Shown here: positions 14,454 through 21,945 of the stretch, one piece after another
Numbering within the stretch: position 1 is the stretch's first letter
How the letters are laid out: every line of letters starts with the position of its first letter
Assembly (NCBI GenBank): GCA_023484365.1
Contig: JAMDBA010000002.1
Coordinates: 1 to 35,333, forward strand
Direction: 5' to 3'
DNA: 35,333 bases
DNA from: Patescibacteria group bacterium
GTDB taxonomy: Bacteria; Patescibacteria; Paceibacteria; UBA6257; 2-01-FULL-56-20
The notes under the pieces: generated by a model
Database searches by the model: none
What the model saw: only the letters and a program-made list of their open reading frames with translations
What the model was told of the DNA's origin: nothing
Position numbers and translations under genes: made by a program

Positions 14454-16478
14454 TTATTGATTTCTTTTTTCGAACCGTGCGACTTGTTTGCGTAAAATAT
14501 CAAGTAAGGCGTGAGGAAGTTTATTGATATCCGGAACCGGCAATCCGTTCTTGCCGTAATAGTCTTTAATAGTTTTTTCCATCCCCGGACCGATGCCGAC
14601 GCCGATAAGCGGAATTTGCTTTGACCATTTATTAACGATACTATGAAGCTCCCATTCTGAGCCATTATGCGCTCCGCTTGGCGCCGGCTGCCCGTCCGAA
14701 AACACGATAAGCGCGCCCTGAGCGTCGTTCGCCAATAATCGTTTTTGCAAGCGCCTGGCTGCGGTATCAACCGCGTAACCGTCGTCGTTATACCGAGCGT
14801 AACCAGTCTCCGTTTCTTGAAGCACGCTTGTTAATTCCAGCTTTTTTTTGCCAAAATATTCGTCATCGAATTGCTTGAGTTCCAAAAATCTCTCGTTAAA
14901 AGCCAGAATTTCAAAGGGGACGCCTTTGCGAGAAAACGCTTCGGCCATAAGTATTGCGGCTTTGAGAGCCTCTTCTATTTTGTTGCCTTCCATACTGCCC
15001 GAAATGTCTATTAAAAGCGTAAACGCCACCTCTTTTATTTCGGGCGCTTCTTTCTTTTTGAAAACTCTGCCGCGCTCAATGGGAATTTCGCGAGCTATGG
15101 TTTTCGCGTCGATGCGCTTGCCTCGGCGATATCCGCCTTCCCATTCGGATTCTTCCTGAGGCGGGAAAACCTCGTCGAGTTTTTCTACTAATAGGCCAAC
15201 ATACTTTTTTACTTCATTGAAATACCTTTCGTAAAGTTCGCGCTCTCCTTCCGTTAGCCCCGTTTCCCGTTCTTTTAATTTTTTTAGGGACTCGCTGATT
15301 TCTTCAATCGCTTCATTTTTGTTTTTCACCTCTGCCATTTTCATCTCGCTCTTTTGTTTTTCTAATTCCTTCTCTTCCTGTTCGGCCCGCCGGATGTCTT
15401 CCTTAGTTACTTGTTGCATGGTAATTTCCATCGTCCCGTCAGCGCGCTCGTTAATTTTAAGGGATTGAGGCTGCATTTTTTCTATCGATTCGCGCTCTTG
15501 CTCGGTAAGCTTTTCGCGCGCTTCCTGCTTATATGATTCTTTTTCTTCGGGAGACAGCTCGTCCCACGGTTTGTTCTGGGCCGATTCCTCCTGATTGCCC
15601 TGATTTTTCTCATTGTAATTCTGCCTGGCGTCGTCTTCGATGTATTCTTTTATCAATTCTTTAAATACCGGCCATCCTTTCTCCCAAAGAATGTCGGTGA
15701 ACGCCTTGCGCCCTTTGCGCTCGGCCAGATATTCATCGAGAGCTCCCTCTGTTTTTTTAAACGCCTGAAGCACTCTCTCGTCCTTGATTTTGGATTTAAG
15801 TTCATTGAAATCAAATCCTTCCACGAAAGGCTGGGCTCCTTTCGCCCAGCAAAGCACGCCGTATTGGATGGGAATAGGTTTTTTCTCAAGATCGAAAAGT
15901 CTGGTTTCGGCGATATTGTCTTCCAAATAAGTTCCGAGGCGATGGTGGGCCGTTTTCGACGTTTGCCCTTCCATGTTGTTTGATCGGCCATCTTCCCACG
16001 AATCGTAAATCCAAAAGAGGTCGGTCGGATCGTATCCCTCTTTCCTGGCTTTTTCTTGCGATTCTATGACCGACTGATAATCGGAGTGTTTAATATGGCC
16101 GAGTTCATGGCGGAACACGCCCCAGATATAGTCTTCTTTCCGCTCAAGCAAATCTTTTTCCGGATACATTATCGATTCGGGATTCAGAAGCTTCGGATCG
16201 AACTCCTCCAAACTTTTTTCCGGATGCTTGGCGCGTTCTTCCGTGAATTTTTCGGACAATCCGGCCGCCCAGCCATCACCAGGAATGACTCTTAAATCGA
16301 AATTTTTTGAAAGCTGCCTGGCGACAAAGCGCAGCCTGTCTTTAAGTTCTATGATTTCCAGCGGAGAGCGTTCTTTTTCCAATGCTTTGTTTGTTTCAAG
16401 ACGCGAATGCGCCGCGGGCTCGGGTCTTTCTTGCTCGCCGGAATTTTTGATATTTTGTTTAAATGATTCGTGTTCCAT
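14454..16478 (-). CDS. CobT-like vWA protein with N-terminal HELGH domain (674 aa)
   Basis: The N-terminal domain (1-250) carries HELGH at 124-128 in a helix (VFRHELGHIKHSDYQ), a zinc-protease-type motif, with WEDGRSNNMEG 40 residues later as possible third ligand. Residues 300-420 are a charged coiled coil. The C-terminal vWA domain has the MIDAS motif DISGS (491-495), NDDGYAVDTAARRL (about 564) and FSDG (593-596), in the order seen in CobT. CobT-type proteins pair with MoxR/CobS ATPases to drive protein remodelling or metal insertion. It heads the operon, with promoter TTGATA-17-TATAAT, a leader of about 20 bases and no Shine-Dalgarno. Target 2 follows after 3 bp. Protease activity is possible, not shown. 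Confidence 0.85.
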   Translation of the reverse strand: MEHESFKQNIKNSGEQERPEPAAHSRLETNKALEKERSPLEIIELKDRLRFVARQLSKNFDLRVIPGDGWAAGLSEKFTEERAKHPEKSLEEFDPKLLNPESIMYPEKDLLERKEDYIWGVFRHELGHIKHSDYQSVIESQEKARKEGYDPTDLFWIYDSWEDGRSNNMEGQTSKTAHHRLGTYLEDNIAETRLFDLEKKPIPIQYGVLCWAKGAQPFVEGFDFNELKSKIKDERVLQAFKKTEGALDEYLAERKGRKAFTDILWEKGWPVFKELIKEYIEDDARQNYNEKNQGNQEESAQNKPWDELSPEEKESYKQEAREKLTEQERESIEKMQPQSLKINERADGTMEITMQQVTKEDIRRAEQEEKELEKQKSEMKMAEVKNKNEAIEEISESLKKLKERETGLTEGERELYERYFNEVKKYVGLLVEKLDEVFPPQEESEWEGGYRRGKRIDAKTIAREIPIERGRVFKKKEAPEIKEVAFTLLIDISGSMEGNKIEEALKAAILMAEAFSRKGVPFEILAFNERFLELKQFDDEYFGKKKLELTSVLQETETGYARYNDDGYAVDTAARRLQKRLLANDAQGALIVFSDGQPAPSGAHNGSEWELHSIVNKWSKQIPLIGVGIGPGMEKTIKDYYGKNGLPVPDINKLPHALLDILRKQVARFEKRNQ

Positions 16479-16504
16479 AAATGATACGATATCTAATTAA
16501 CATA

Positions 16505-16533
16505 ATTATATCGCTTTTTGGCAGAATTATCAA
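16505..16533 (-). promoter_or_regulatory. Promoter of the vWA/target-2 unit
   Basis: Minus strand: TTGATA (16528-16533), exactly 17 bp, TATAAT (16505-16510). The expected start is near 16498, about 20 bases before the ATG. Confidence 0.78.
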
Positions 16534-16836
16534 GCCCGTGTACGCTTGCGGCGTCGGAAAATCTGTTTTATGTTCTAAATGAGCCTTGTTAATATAAATC
16601 AGATTACGGTCTGGTTTTGCGAGTCTCCTTTTCTTCGCTCCGCCAGAGTTTCTGTGGCAATTCGGCTTACGCCATTATTACAGAAAGCGCGCGGTCAAGA
16701 AACAGTACGAAAGATGAAACTACGTGTTTTGTTTCAGCGTGGATTCTCCATTGCATCGAGATGCCACCGAATAAAATTCAGAAGAGAGTCTTCGGACAAT
16801 CTTCGGTGATTACGGAGGGAACAAAACACATCTGTT
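16534..16836. other. Spacer upstream of the template repeat
   Basis: I find no gene here. On the plus strand the bases from 16775 onward are an open frame continuous with the TR (reading ..FGDYGGNKTHLFRSSDGK), without a start codon. The DGR RNA promoter must lie in or above this stretch, but I cannot pick a convincing one. Confidence 0.4.
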
Positions 16837-16951
16837 CCGGTCTTCTGACGGCAAGCTCGTTAACGTCGGCAATTTCGATTCGGATGGCCTCAACGTCAAC
16901 AACGATAAGCCCGACAACTCGAATTCGAACTTGGGCGTTTGCCCCTCCCGG
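16837..16951 (+). ncRNA. DGR template repeat (TR)
   Basis: This is the template copied by the RT with errors at adenines. It has 25 adenines in 115 bp, grouped in AAC, AAT, GAT, GAC and AAG codons in the VR reading frame, which keeps stop codons out when adenines change. The same segment appears as VR1 and VR2 on the minus strand. It is co-oriented with the RT, so one plus-strand RNA could carry TR and RT. It ends with the same 15 invariant bases as the VRs and then CAG. Confidence 0.97.
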
Positions 16952-16989
16952 CAGTATCATCAATCGTAATTTTCCAAAATATTTTTTTG

Positions 16990-17334
16990 TCAGATATCCT
17001 TTATGGATCTAATCCAGCCGCCGAACATTTTTCCAATTTCCTGTATAGAGTTTTGGCATACGATATACCTTTTCTCGCTTAACACTTCCAAATCGGCCGC
17101 GAGACGGATAAAGACTTTGAGCATGTCGAGTTTGTTGCTGGCTCGCTCTAGAACCGCGAGTTTACGTTCCTTCGGAAGTTGTCCCGCCGCAATAATCCCT
17201 TCAAGAATTTCCAAGATATAGGTTTCGCAACGCTGACCCATCGTATAGCGGTCTTTTTTGGGAAAATCGAATTGGAATTTATAGAAATCTTTCATGAGCC
17301 CATATGTTTTTTTGAAAATCGGGATCTCCATCAT
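16990..17334 (-). CDS. avd: Avd-like DGR accessory protein (about 114 aa)
   Basis: The start MEIPIFKKTYGLMKDFYKF is typical of Avd and the related four-helix 23S-rRNA-IVP-like proteins; the longer frame from 17364 would overlap the RT start and has no ribosome site, so I choose 17334 (or 17331). The rest is four amphipathic helices with a basic character (RYTMGQRCETYILEILEGII, PKERKLAVLERASNKLDML, EKRYIVCQNSIQEIGKMFGGWI). Avd forms a pentameric barrel that binds the RT and template RNA and is needed for mutagenic cDNA synthesis. Here it lies between TR and RT but on the opposite strand, head to head with the RT (12-bp gap), an uncommon arrangement. Confidence 0.82.
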   Translation of the reverse strand: MMEIPIFKKTYGLMKDFYKFQFDFPKKDRYTMGQRCETYILEILEGIIAAGQLPKERKLAVLERASNKLDMLKVFIRLAADLEVLSEKRYIVCQNSIQEIGKMFGGWIRSIKDI

Positions 17335-17346
17335 ATATTCTTCGCC

Positions 17347-18399
17347 ATGAAAAATTTTACTCATATATTTGAAAAAATTATTAGTATCGACAACCTACTT
17401 TCGTCGTGGAAGGAATTTCGTATTGGCAAAAAATCAAGGAAGGACATTTCGTATTTCGAGCGCAATCTTGAAGACAATATCTGGACGCTCAATGATTTAC
17501 TGAAAAACAAAACCTACAAGCACGGCCCGTATCATTCGTTTTACGTTCACGATCCCAAACTCCGCCATATTCATAAAGCCTCCGTGCGAGATCGGGTGCT
17601 GCACCACGCCATTGTTAAAAATATCGAGCCCGCATTCGAACCGACGTTTATTTTCGATTCATATTCGTGCAGAGTCGGGAAAGGAGCGCATAAAGGGACA
17701 GAACAATTTATTCGCTACGCGAGAAAAGTAAGTAAAAATTACACACGGACGTGCTGGGTTTTGAAATGTGATATCAAAAAGTTTTTCGCCAGTATAGACC
17801 ACCATATTTTACTGGACATTCTCTACCGCCGGATAAATGATCCTGACGTGAGACATCTGCTTAAAAAAGTGATTGAGAGCTTCTCTTCCGAATTTACCGT
17901 TAATCCAGAAGAGCCGAAAGGAATACCGATAGGAAATCTCACGTCGCAACTTTTTGCCAATGTATATCTCAATGAGCTCGACCAATTTATGAAGCACGAA
18001 CTCAAGGAGAAATACTGCCTAAGATACGCGGACGATTTCGTCGTGCTTCATCCTCAAAGAGAGCATTGTGAAAAAATCATTGAACCCATTAGTAATTTTC
18101 TTAAACATAATTTAAAGCTAGACCTTCATCCAAATAAAATCACAATTCGGAAGTTTGCGCAAGGGGTAGACTTCTTAGGTTACATATGTTTTCCTCATCA
18201 TATCGCTCCGCGGTTAAAAACAGAAAAAAGAATTTACAAAAAATTACGCGAGAAAGTTGAGATGCTTAAAAACGGATTAATCACCGAGGAATCTTTCAAC
18301 CATAGCGTACAATCTTATTTTGGCGTATTAAGCCACAGCAATTCTTTCAAGCTTAGGCAAGAGCTTGAAAACCAAATATTTTTCTGGCTCACTTCTTGA
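17347..18399 (+). CDS. DGR reverse transcriptase (350 aa)
   Basis: The start at 17347 (MKNFTHIFEKI) gives the usual DGR-RT length; the frame is open further upstream to 17179 but that part overlaps the avd gene antisense and is not RT-like. RT motifs: LKCDIKKFFASIDHH (catalytic D142), GIPIGNLTSQ (195-201, the IGxxxSQ form that marks DGR RTs rather than group II intron QGxxxSP), RYADDFVVLH (YADD, 227-230), and HPNKITIRKFAQGVDFLGY. There is no maturase, RNase H or endonuclease domain. It copies the TR RNA into cDNA with adenine misincorporation, which replaces VR sequence. Its neighbour is the serine recombinase 67 bp downstream. Confidence 0.95.
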   Translation: MKNFTHIFEKIISIDNLLSSWKEFRIGKKSRKDISYFERNLEDNIWTLNDLLKNKTYKHGPYHSFYVHDPKLRHIHKASVRDRVLHHAIVKNIEPAFEPTFIFDSYSCRVGKGAHKGTEQFIRYARKVSKNYTRTCWVLKCDIKKFFASIDHHILLDILYRRINDPDVRHLLKKVIESFSSEFTVNPEEPKGIPIGNLTSQLFANVYLNELDQFMKHELKEKYCLRYADDFVVLHPQREHCEKIIEPISNFLKHNLKLDLHPNKITIRKFAQGVDFLGYICFPHHIAPRLKTEKRIYKKLREKVEMLKNGLITEESFNHSVQSYFGVLSHSNSFKLRQELENQIFFWLTS

Positions 18400-18466
18400 G
18401 TCGCGCTATAAGTTATGCGGATTATAGCTCTGGACTTCCCAGCAAGGTTGCGGCATCCCTTGTAGT

Positions 18467-19804
18467 ATGACTAACCAAATAAAGGGGTCGGCGGGAGCGG
18501 CGACCTCAACAAAAGTATCACTTCCAACAAAGGTCGCTTATTGCCTGTACGCCAGGAAAAGCACGGAATCCGAGGAACAGCAGGTGCTTTCCATAGAAAG
18601 CCAGATAAAGGAGATGGTTAAGATAGCGGAAAGAGACGGACTGGAGATAACGGAGATAAGAACGGAAAGCCACTCGGCGAAAGCTACCGGACAAAGGGAA
18701 GTATTCAATGCCCTGCTTAAGGATATAAAGGAAGGGAAATTCAACGGTATCCTCACCTGGGCTCCGGATAGATTATCAAGGAACGCAGGAGATCTCGGTA
18801 GCTTGGTGGATTTAATGGATCAGAAGTCCCTTATAGAGATAAGAACCTTCAGTCAGAGATTCACCAATAATCCCAGCGAGAAGTTTATGCTGATGATTCT
18901 TTGTTCGACTGCAAAACTGGAAAACGACAATAAATCGGAGAATGTTAAACGAGGGTTAAGGACAAGGTGCGAACAGGGACTGCGTCCATCGGTAGCTCTG
19001 ACCGGGTATCTGAACGAGAAAAGAAAAGATAAGCCATGCGAGGTTATAGTCGATCCCGTAAGAGCTCCTATCGTTAAGCAGATGTTTGAGAAAGTCGGAA
19101 ATGAGCGGTGGTCGGGCCGGAAGCTCTATTCGTGGCTAAGGCACGAGGCGGTATTCAAGACAGCCACGGACAAATTCCTGTCCCTCGGCAATATCTATAT
19201 GCTCCTCAAAAACACCTTCTACTATGGAGTATTCGAGTATCCTGTCGGTTCAGGAAACTGGTACACGGGAAAACATACGCCGATTATCACGAAAGAGCTA
19301 TACGATCGTGTTCAGGAACAGCTTGCGCGGAGTGAAATTCATAAAGAAGACAAGGAATTCGCTTTCACACGACTCATCACTTGCGGAACTTGCGGTTCAG
19401 GCGTTACCGTAGCCGAGAAATACAAGCATCAGGATAATGGGAACGTTCACCGGTACGTCTACTACAGATGTACGAGATCCAAGAATCCGGACTGTAAAGA
19501 AGGATACATAAAGGAGGAGGAAATCATCGAACAAATTATAAATATATTAGATACGCTAGACATCAATGAGTTGGGTATCAAGCAGAAATTCAAGGACGAG
19601 ATAACGAGGTATAACAAGTTCCGAAGAATCGCATTGGGTAAGAGTCGGGAGAAGAGCGAGATTGAGGAATTCGACGTCAAGGCATATGCCATCTACCTTC
19701 TGACTGAAGGTACAATTACGGAGAAACGAGAACTGCTATCCAATCTCAAAAGCAGGCTAATGCTAAGGAATAAGATTATTACGATAGTTAATACGGCGCA
19801 TTAA
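18467..19804 (+). CDS. Large serine recombinase (445 aa)
   Basis: The N-terminal resolvase/invertase domain has the nucleophile in YARKSTES (S32) and the arginines in TGQREVFNALL and APDRLSRNAGD. A Recombinase domain follows (VDPVRAPIVKQMFEKVGNERWSGRKL, GVFEYPVGSGNWYTGKHTPIIT), then a zinc ribbon (CGTCGSGV...YYRCTRSKNPDC) and a C-terminal coiled coil. This is the layout of phage or transposon integrases of the large serine type, which recombine short att sites. It uses more AGG/AGA and ATA codons than its neighbours, fitting acquired DNA. It is the last gene of the island before tRNA-Arg and probably moves the element. Confidence 0.92.
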   Translation: MTNQIKGSAGAATSTKVSLPTKVAYCLYARKSTESEEQQVLSIESQIKEMVKIAERDGLEITEIRTESHSAKATGQREVFNALLKDIKEGKFNGILTWAPDRLSRNAGDLGSLVDLMDQKSLIEIRTFSQRFTNNPSEKFMLMILCSTAKLENDNKSENVKRGLRTRCEQGLRPSVALTGYLNEKRKDKPCEVIVDPVRAPIVKQMFEKVGNERWSGRKLYSWLRHEAVFKTATDKFLSLGNIYMLLKNTFYYGVFEYPVGSGNWYTGKHTPIITKELYDRVQEQLARSEIHKEDKEFAFTRLITCGTCGSGVTVAEKYKHQDNGNVHRYVYYRCTRSKNPDCKEGYIKEEEIIEQIINILDTLDINELGIKQKFKDEITRYNKFRRIALGKSREKSEIEEFDVKAYAIYLLTEGTITEKRELLSNLKSRLMLRNKIITIVNTAH

Positions 19805-19814
19805 TAATCAAAGA

Positions 19815-19856
19815 TACAAAAATAAGACAGCGATTAATCGCTGTCTTATTTTTGTA
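19815..19856. terminator. Perfect 42-bp palindromic terminator
   Basis: 21-bp arms without a mismatch, with AAAAATAAG at one end and CTTATTTTT at the other, so it can stop transcripts from both directions. It follows the recombinase stop by 10 bp. Confidence 0.85.
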
Positions 19857-19929
19857 CGCCCTTGCGGGGCGGGTTTTGCGGTCTCACTAGAGAGGTAGGA
19901 ATCAACGTCACTCCAACCTCGCCCTGACG

Positions 19930-19940
19930 TGTGCCCCCAC
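19930..19940. repeat. Right copy of 11-bp direct repeat at the tRNA-Arg 3' end
   Basis: TGTGCCCCCAC, identical to 10254-10264. On the minus strand it is the last bases of the tRNA acceptor plus discriminator, the classical target of integrative elements. Confidence 0.5.
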
Positions 19941-20003
19941 GAGGAATTGAACCGCGATTTCAGCCTTCGCAGGGCTGCGCTCTATCCGTTGAGCTATGGG
20001 GGC
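19932..20003 (-). tRNA. tRNA-Arg (GCG)
   Basis: Acceptor GCCCCCA/TGGGGGC, D-arm GCTCAACGGATAGAGC, anticodon stem CAGCC/GGCTG with loop CTGCGAA (anticodon GCG), and T-loop TTCAATT. One pair of the T-stem is mismatched. Its 3' end carries the island's right direct repeat and appears intact. Confidence 0.9.
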
Positions 20004-20058
20004 AGAATTTAATTTTAGATACTATCGCAAGTTGGCGAACTGATAATTTTCAATTAAC

Positions 20059-20529
20059 TTAAAGACCTAAAAATCTTATCAGGGCGTCGCTTAAAGTCAT
20101 CTGATGTTCGGTTTCCTTTAAGAATAATTTCATCCGCGAACGGACAGCTTCAACATTTTTATCAGGAATAAGCGCCCGCACCGGTGGATGAAATTTAGTT
20201 TTGAAAGTTAAATAAATTTCCGACCAGTCATAATCAACCTCTTCATCAATGGAAAAATAAGCCAATTCGCCGTAAGGATAAAATTGCCGCTCTCCCAAGT
20301 GAATTCCTTTTTCCGTAACTTTAAACTTAACATCTTTAGGTTGAGTATTACCCCAAATCAAAATCAACATTTCGGCGATAATCACGAAAACGCCAAACAG
20401 AAAATTCTGCTGCCAAACCGCGATTGCCAGGATGATAATCGCCAAGATAATACTCATCCAATACCAGGAAACATCTTTAACCTGATAAAGGAATTCGGGC
20501 GCTTCCCATTTAACTTCAAACTTTTCCAT
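20059..20529 (-). CDS. Two-helix membrane protein (156 aa)
   Basis: The start at 20529 (MEKFEVKWEAPEF) fits a common protein beginning; the frame extends upstream to 20583 without a ribosome site. After 20 soluble residues come two transmembrane helices (YWMSIILAIIILAIAVW, FLFGVFVIIAEMLILIW) joined by a very short turn. Then follows a cytosolic domain of about 90 residues with alternating strands (VKFKVTEKGIHLGERQFYPYGEL, WSEIYLTFKTKF), resembling the PH-like or bPH domain found behind such hairpins. No catalytic residues are evident. It lies next to tRNA-Arg and 95 bp before the spoVR terminator. Function unknown. Confidence 0.7.
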   Translation of the reverse strand: MEKFEVKWEAPEFLYQVKDVSWYWMSIILAIIILAIAVWQQNFLFGVFVIIAEMLILIWGNTQPKDVKFKVTEKGIHLGERQFYPYGELAYFSIDEEVDYDWSEIYLTFKTKFHPPVRALIPDKNVEAVRSRMKLFLKETEHQMTLSDALIRFLGL

Positions 20530-20633
20530 TACCAGAATTTTAGCATAAGAATTATTTATTTTAAAGTCCAAGTCAGCCGACAAGCGCGATTGACGGCGAC
20601 GCTATTATAAAAATGCGTTAAAATCGCCGGCTT

Positions 20634-20661
20634 AAAAAACCCGCCGCTTTTAAGCGGCGGG
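20634..20661 (-). terminator. Terminator of the yeaH-spoVR transcript
   Basis: CCCGCCGCTT/AAGCGGCGGG stem with a 2-base loop, followed on the minus strand by six Ts. Confidence 0.85.
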
Positions 20662-20677
20662 ATATTGTTTATAAATA

Positions 20678-21943
20678 TCATTCGCCAGACCGAAGGATAA
20701 GAGATCCGCCGGCGGCGTTTTCCGTTTCCAGAATAATCTCTCCTCTGCTCCATAAGTATTTCATTGCTTTTAGCGTCAAACCGGCTTTTTTCTCGTCAAG
20801 CAAAGATTGATTTCCCGACTCGCCAGAAAGATGGACCAGCTTAAGATCTTTGCTTCCCTCCGCCACTCCAATGCGCGGCAAAGAACGCGGTCCCCAGTAA
20901 GACTCCATAAACGCTATTAACTTACTAGAGCTAAAATCAGCCGGTTTTTCGCTCCTGTCTTTGTCGTTCTTTATTAAATCGCCTGGCTGAAGTAACGCTA
21001 AAATCTGACAAGCCAATGAATCGTCAAGAAGTTTATGGACGAAATCATAGTTGTTGAAATTAGCGGCAAAATACGTCAGGTCGGCAAAAATTTTCGCCGT
21101 TTCATTCCAAATATTATAACCAAGCCAATAAGGATCAGGATTTTTCAGAAATTCCTTCAACTCAATCGGCGGCAAGGTTATAAAATGAGAATGATACCTC
21201 CGGCACTCCTCATAAATATCGCGTGGAAGATTAAATTCCTCCTTGAGACGCTCTATGATTTTCCACTGCCAATAAGTCGCCCACCCTTCATTTATTAATT
21301 TTGTTATGAATTGAGGGTATAAATGATCCGACCATTGAATGACAACTTCCATCACTTTTCTTTTCCATGGCTCTAAATCTCCCTGAGTAAGAATATATCT
21401 AAGAATATCTTCCTTAAAAACACTTGATTTGCCGCCAAATTGTCCAATATCTTTATGAAAAGCAATATATCTGGCGGCGTCTAAAACTTTATCAACCTCT
21501 TCTCCTAATTCTTCCTTCAGTTTCTTTATAATTTCGGCGTTAACACTGATAAGTTTCAGTTTCGGTTCATCAAGAAGAGCTAATCGCAGATATTTATTGG
21601 TTTTAAAGAAATTATTATGCGCATAAACATGAGCGCTAACTAAAATTTGGAAAGGTAAAGAATTGTAGCCCCACATATAAGCCCGGCACGGATTGCTGTT
21701 GCGGACAACCTCTTTTATTCCCTGCATATTATTTTCATCCAAAAATTTATAATTCTCAAACTCTCTGCCAAAACTCCAATGAAAAAACGACTCCGGAAAA
21801 GCGTTTTGGCTGACGATTGAAAGAAATGAATCTTTTGACTTGTAAAACTCAAATTCTTGAGGATAAATATCCAGACCCAAAGACAAAACTGCTTTTTCAG
21901 TTTTGTCTATCCAGTTGGATATTTCTATTAGACTGTATGACAT
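20678..21943 (-). CDS. spoVR: SpoVR/YcgB family protein (421 aa)
   Basis: Signature segments of the SpoVR family are clear: DIYPQEFEFY, FHWSFGREFENYKF, NSNPCRAYMWGYNSLPFQILVSAHVYAHNNFF with its histidines, and the long helical core with WATYWQWKIIERL (family W-x-x-x-W pattern). It is a cytosolic protein whose biochemical action is unknown; the family is needed for spore cortex formation in Bacillus and is linked to stress in enterobacteria. It is encoded together with YeaH and the PrkA kinase in many bacteria, as here. The start lies 2 bp after the yeaH stop, and GGAGGGAGG inside the yeaH end is its ribosome site. Confidence 0.9.
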   Translation of the reverse strand: MSYSLIEISNWIDKTEKAVLSLGLDIYPQEFEFYKSKDSFLSIVSQNAFPESFFHWSFGREFENYKFLDENNMQGIKEVVRNSNPCRAYMWGYNSLPFQILVSAHVYAHNNFFKTNKYLRLALLDEPKLKLISVNAEIIKKLKEELGEEVDKVLDAARYIAFHKDIGQFGGKSSVFKEDILRYILTQGDLEPWKRKVMEVVIQWSDHLYPQFITKLINEGWATYWQWKIIERLKEEFNLPRDIYEECRRYHSHFITLPPIELKEFLKNPDPYWLGYNIWNETAKIFADLTYFAANFNNYDFVHKLLDDSLACQILALLQPGDLIKNDKDRSEKPADFSSSKLIAFMESYWGPRSLPRIGVAEGSKDLKLVHLSGESGNQSLLDEKKAGLTLKAMKYLWSRGEIILETENAAGGSLILRSGE

Positions 21944-21945
21944 TT

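Noticed and set aside
16617..17012. Long plus-strand frame across the TR, and an antisense frame at 16778-16963
   Set aside because: Both are shadows of the TR and flanks. They translate to low-complexity Ser/Thr or Val/Ile repeats caused by AAC-rich codons read in other frames, and have no ribosome site.
17179..17346. N-terminal extension of the RT frame from an ATG at 17179
   Set aside because: The extra 56 residues are the antisense of avd, do not resemble RT N-termini, and the start at 17347 gives the normal DGR-RT length.
17347..18399. RT as group II intron or retron
   Set aside because: No maturase or endonuclease domain, no intron RNA ends, IGNLTSQ motif, and a TR/VR system next to it.
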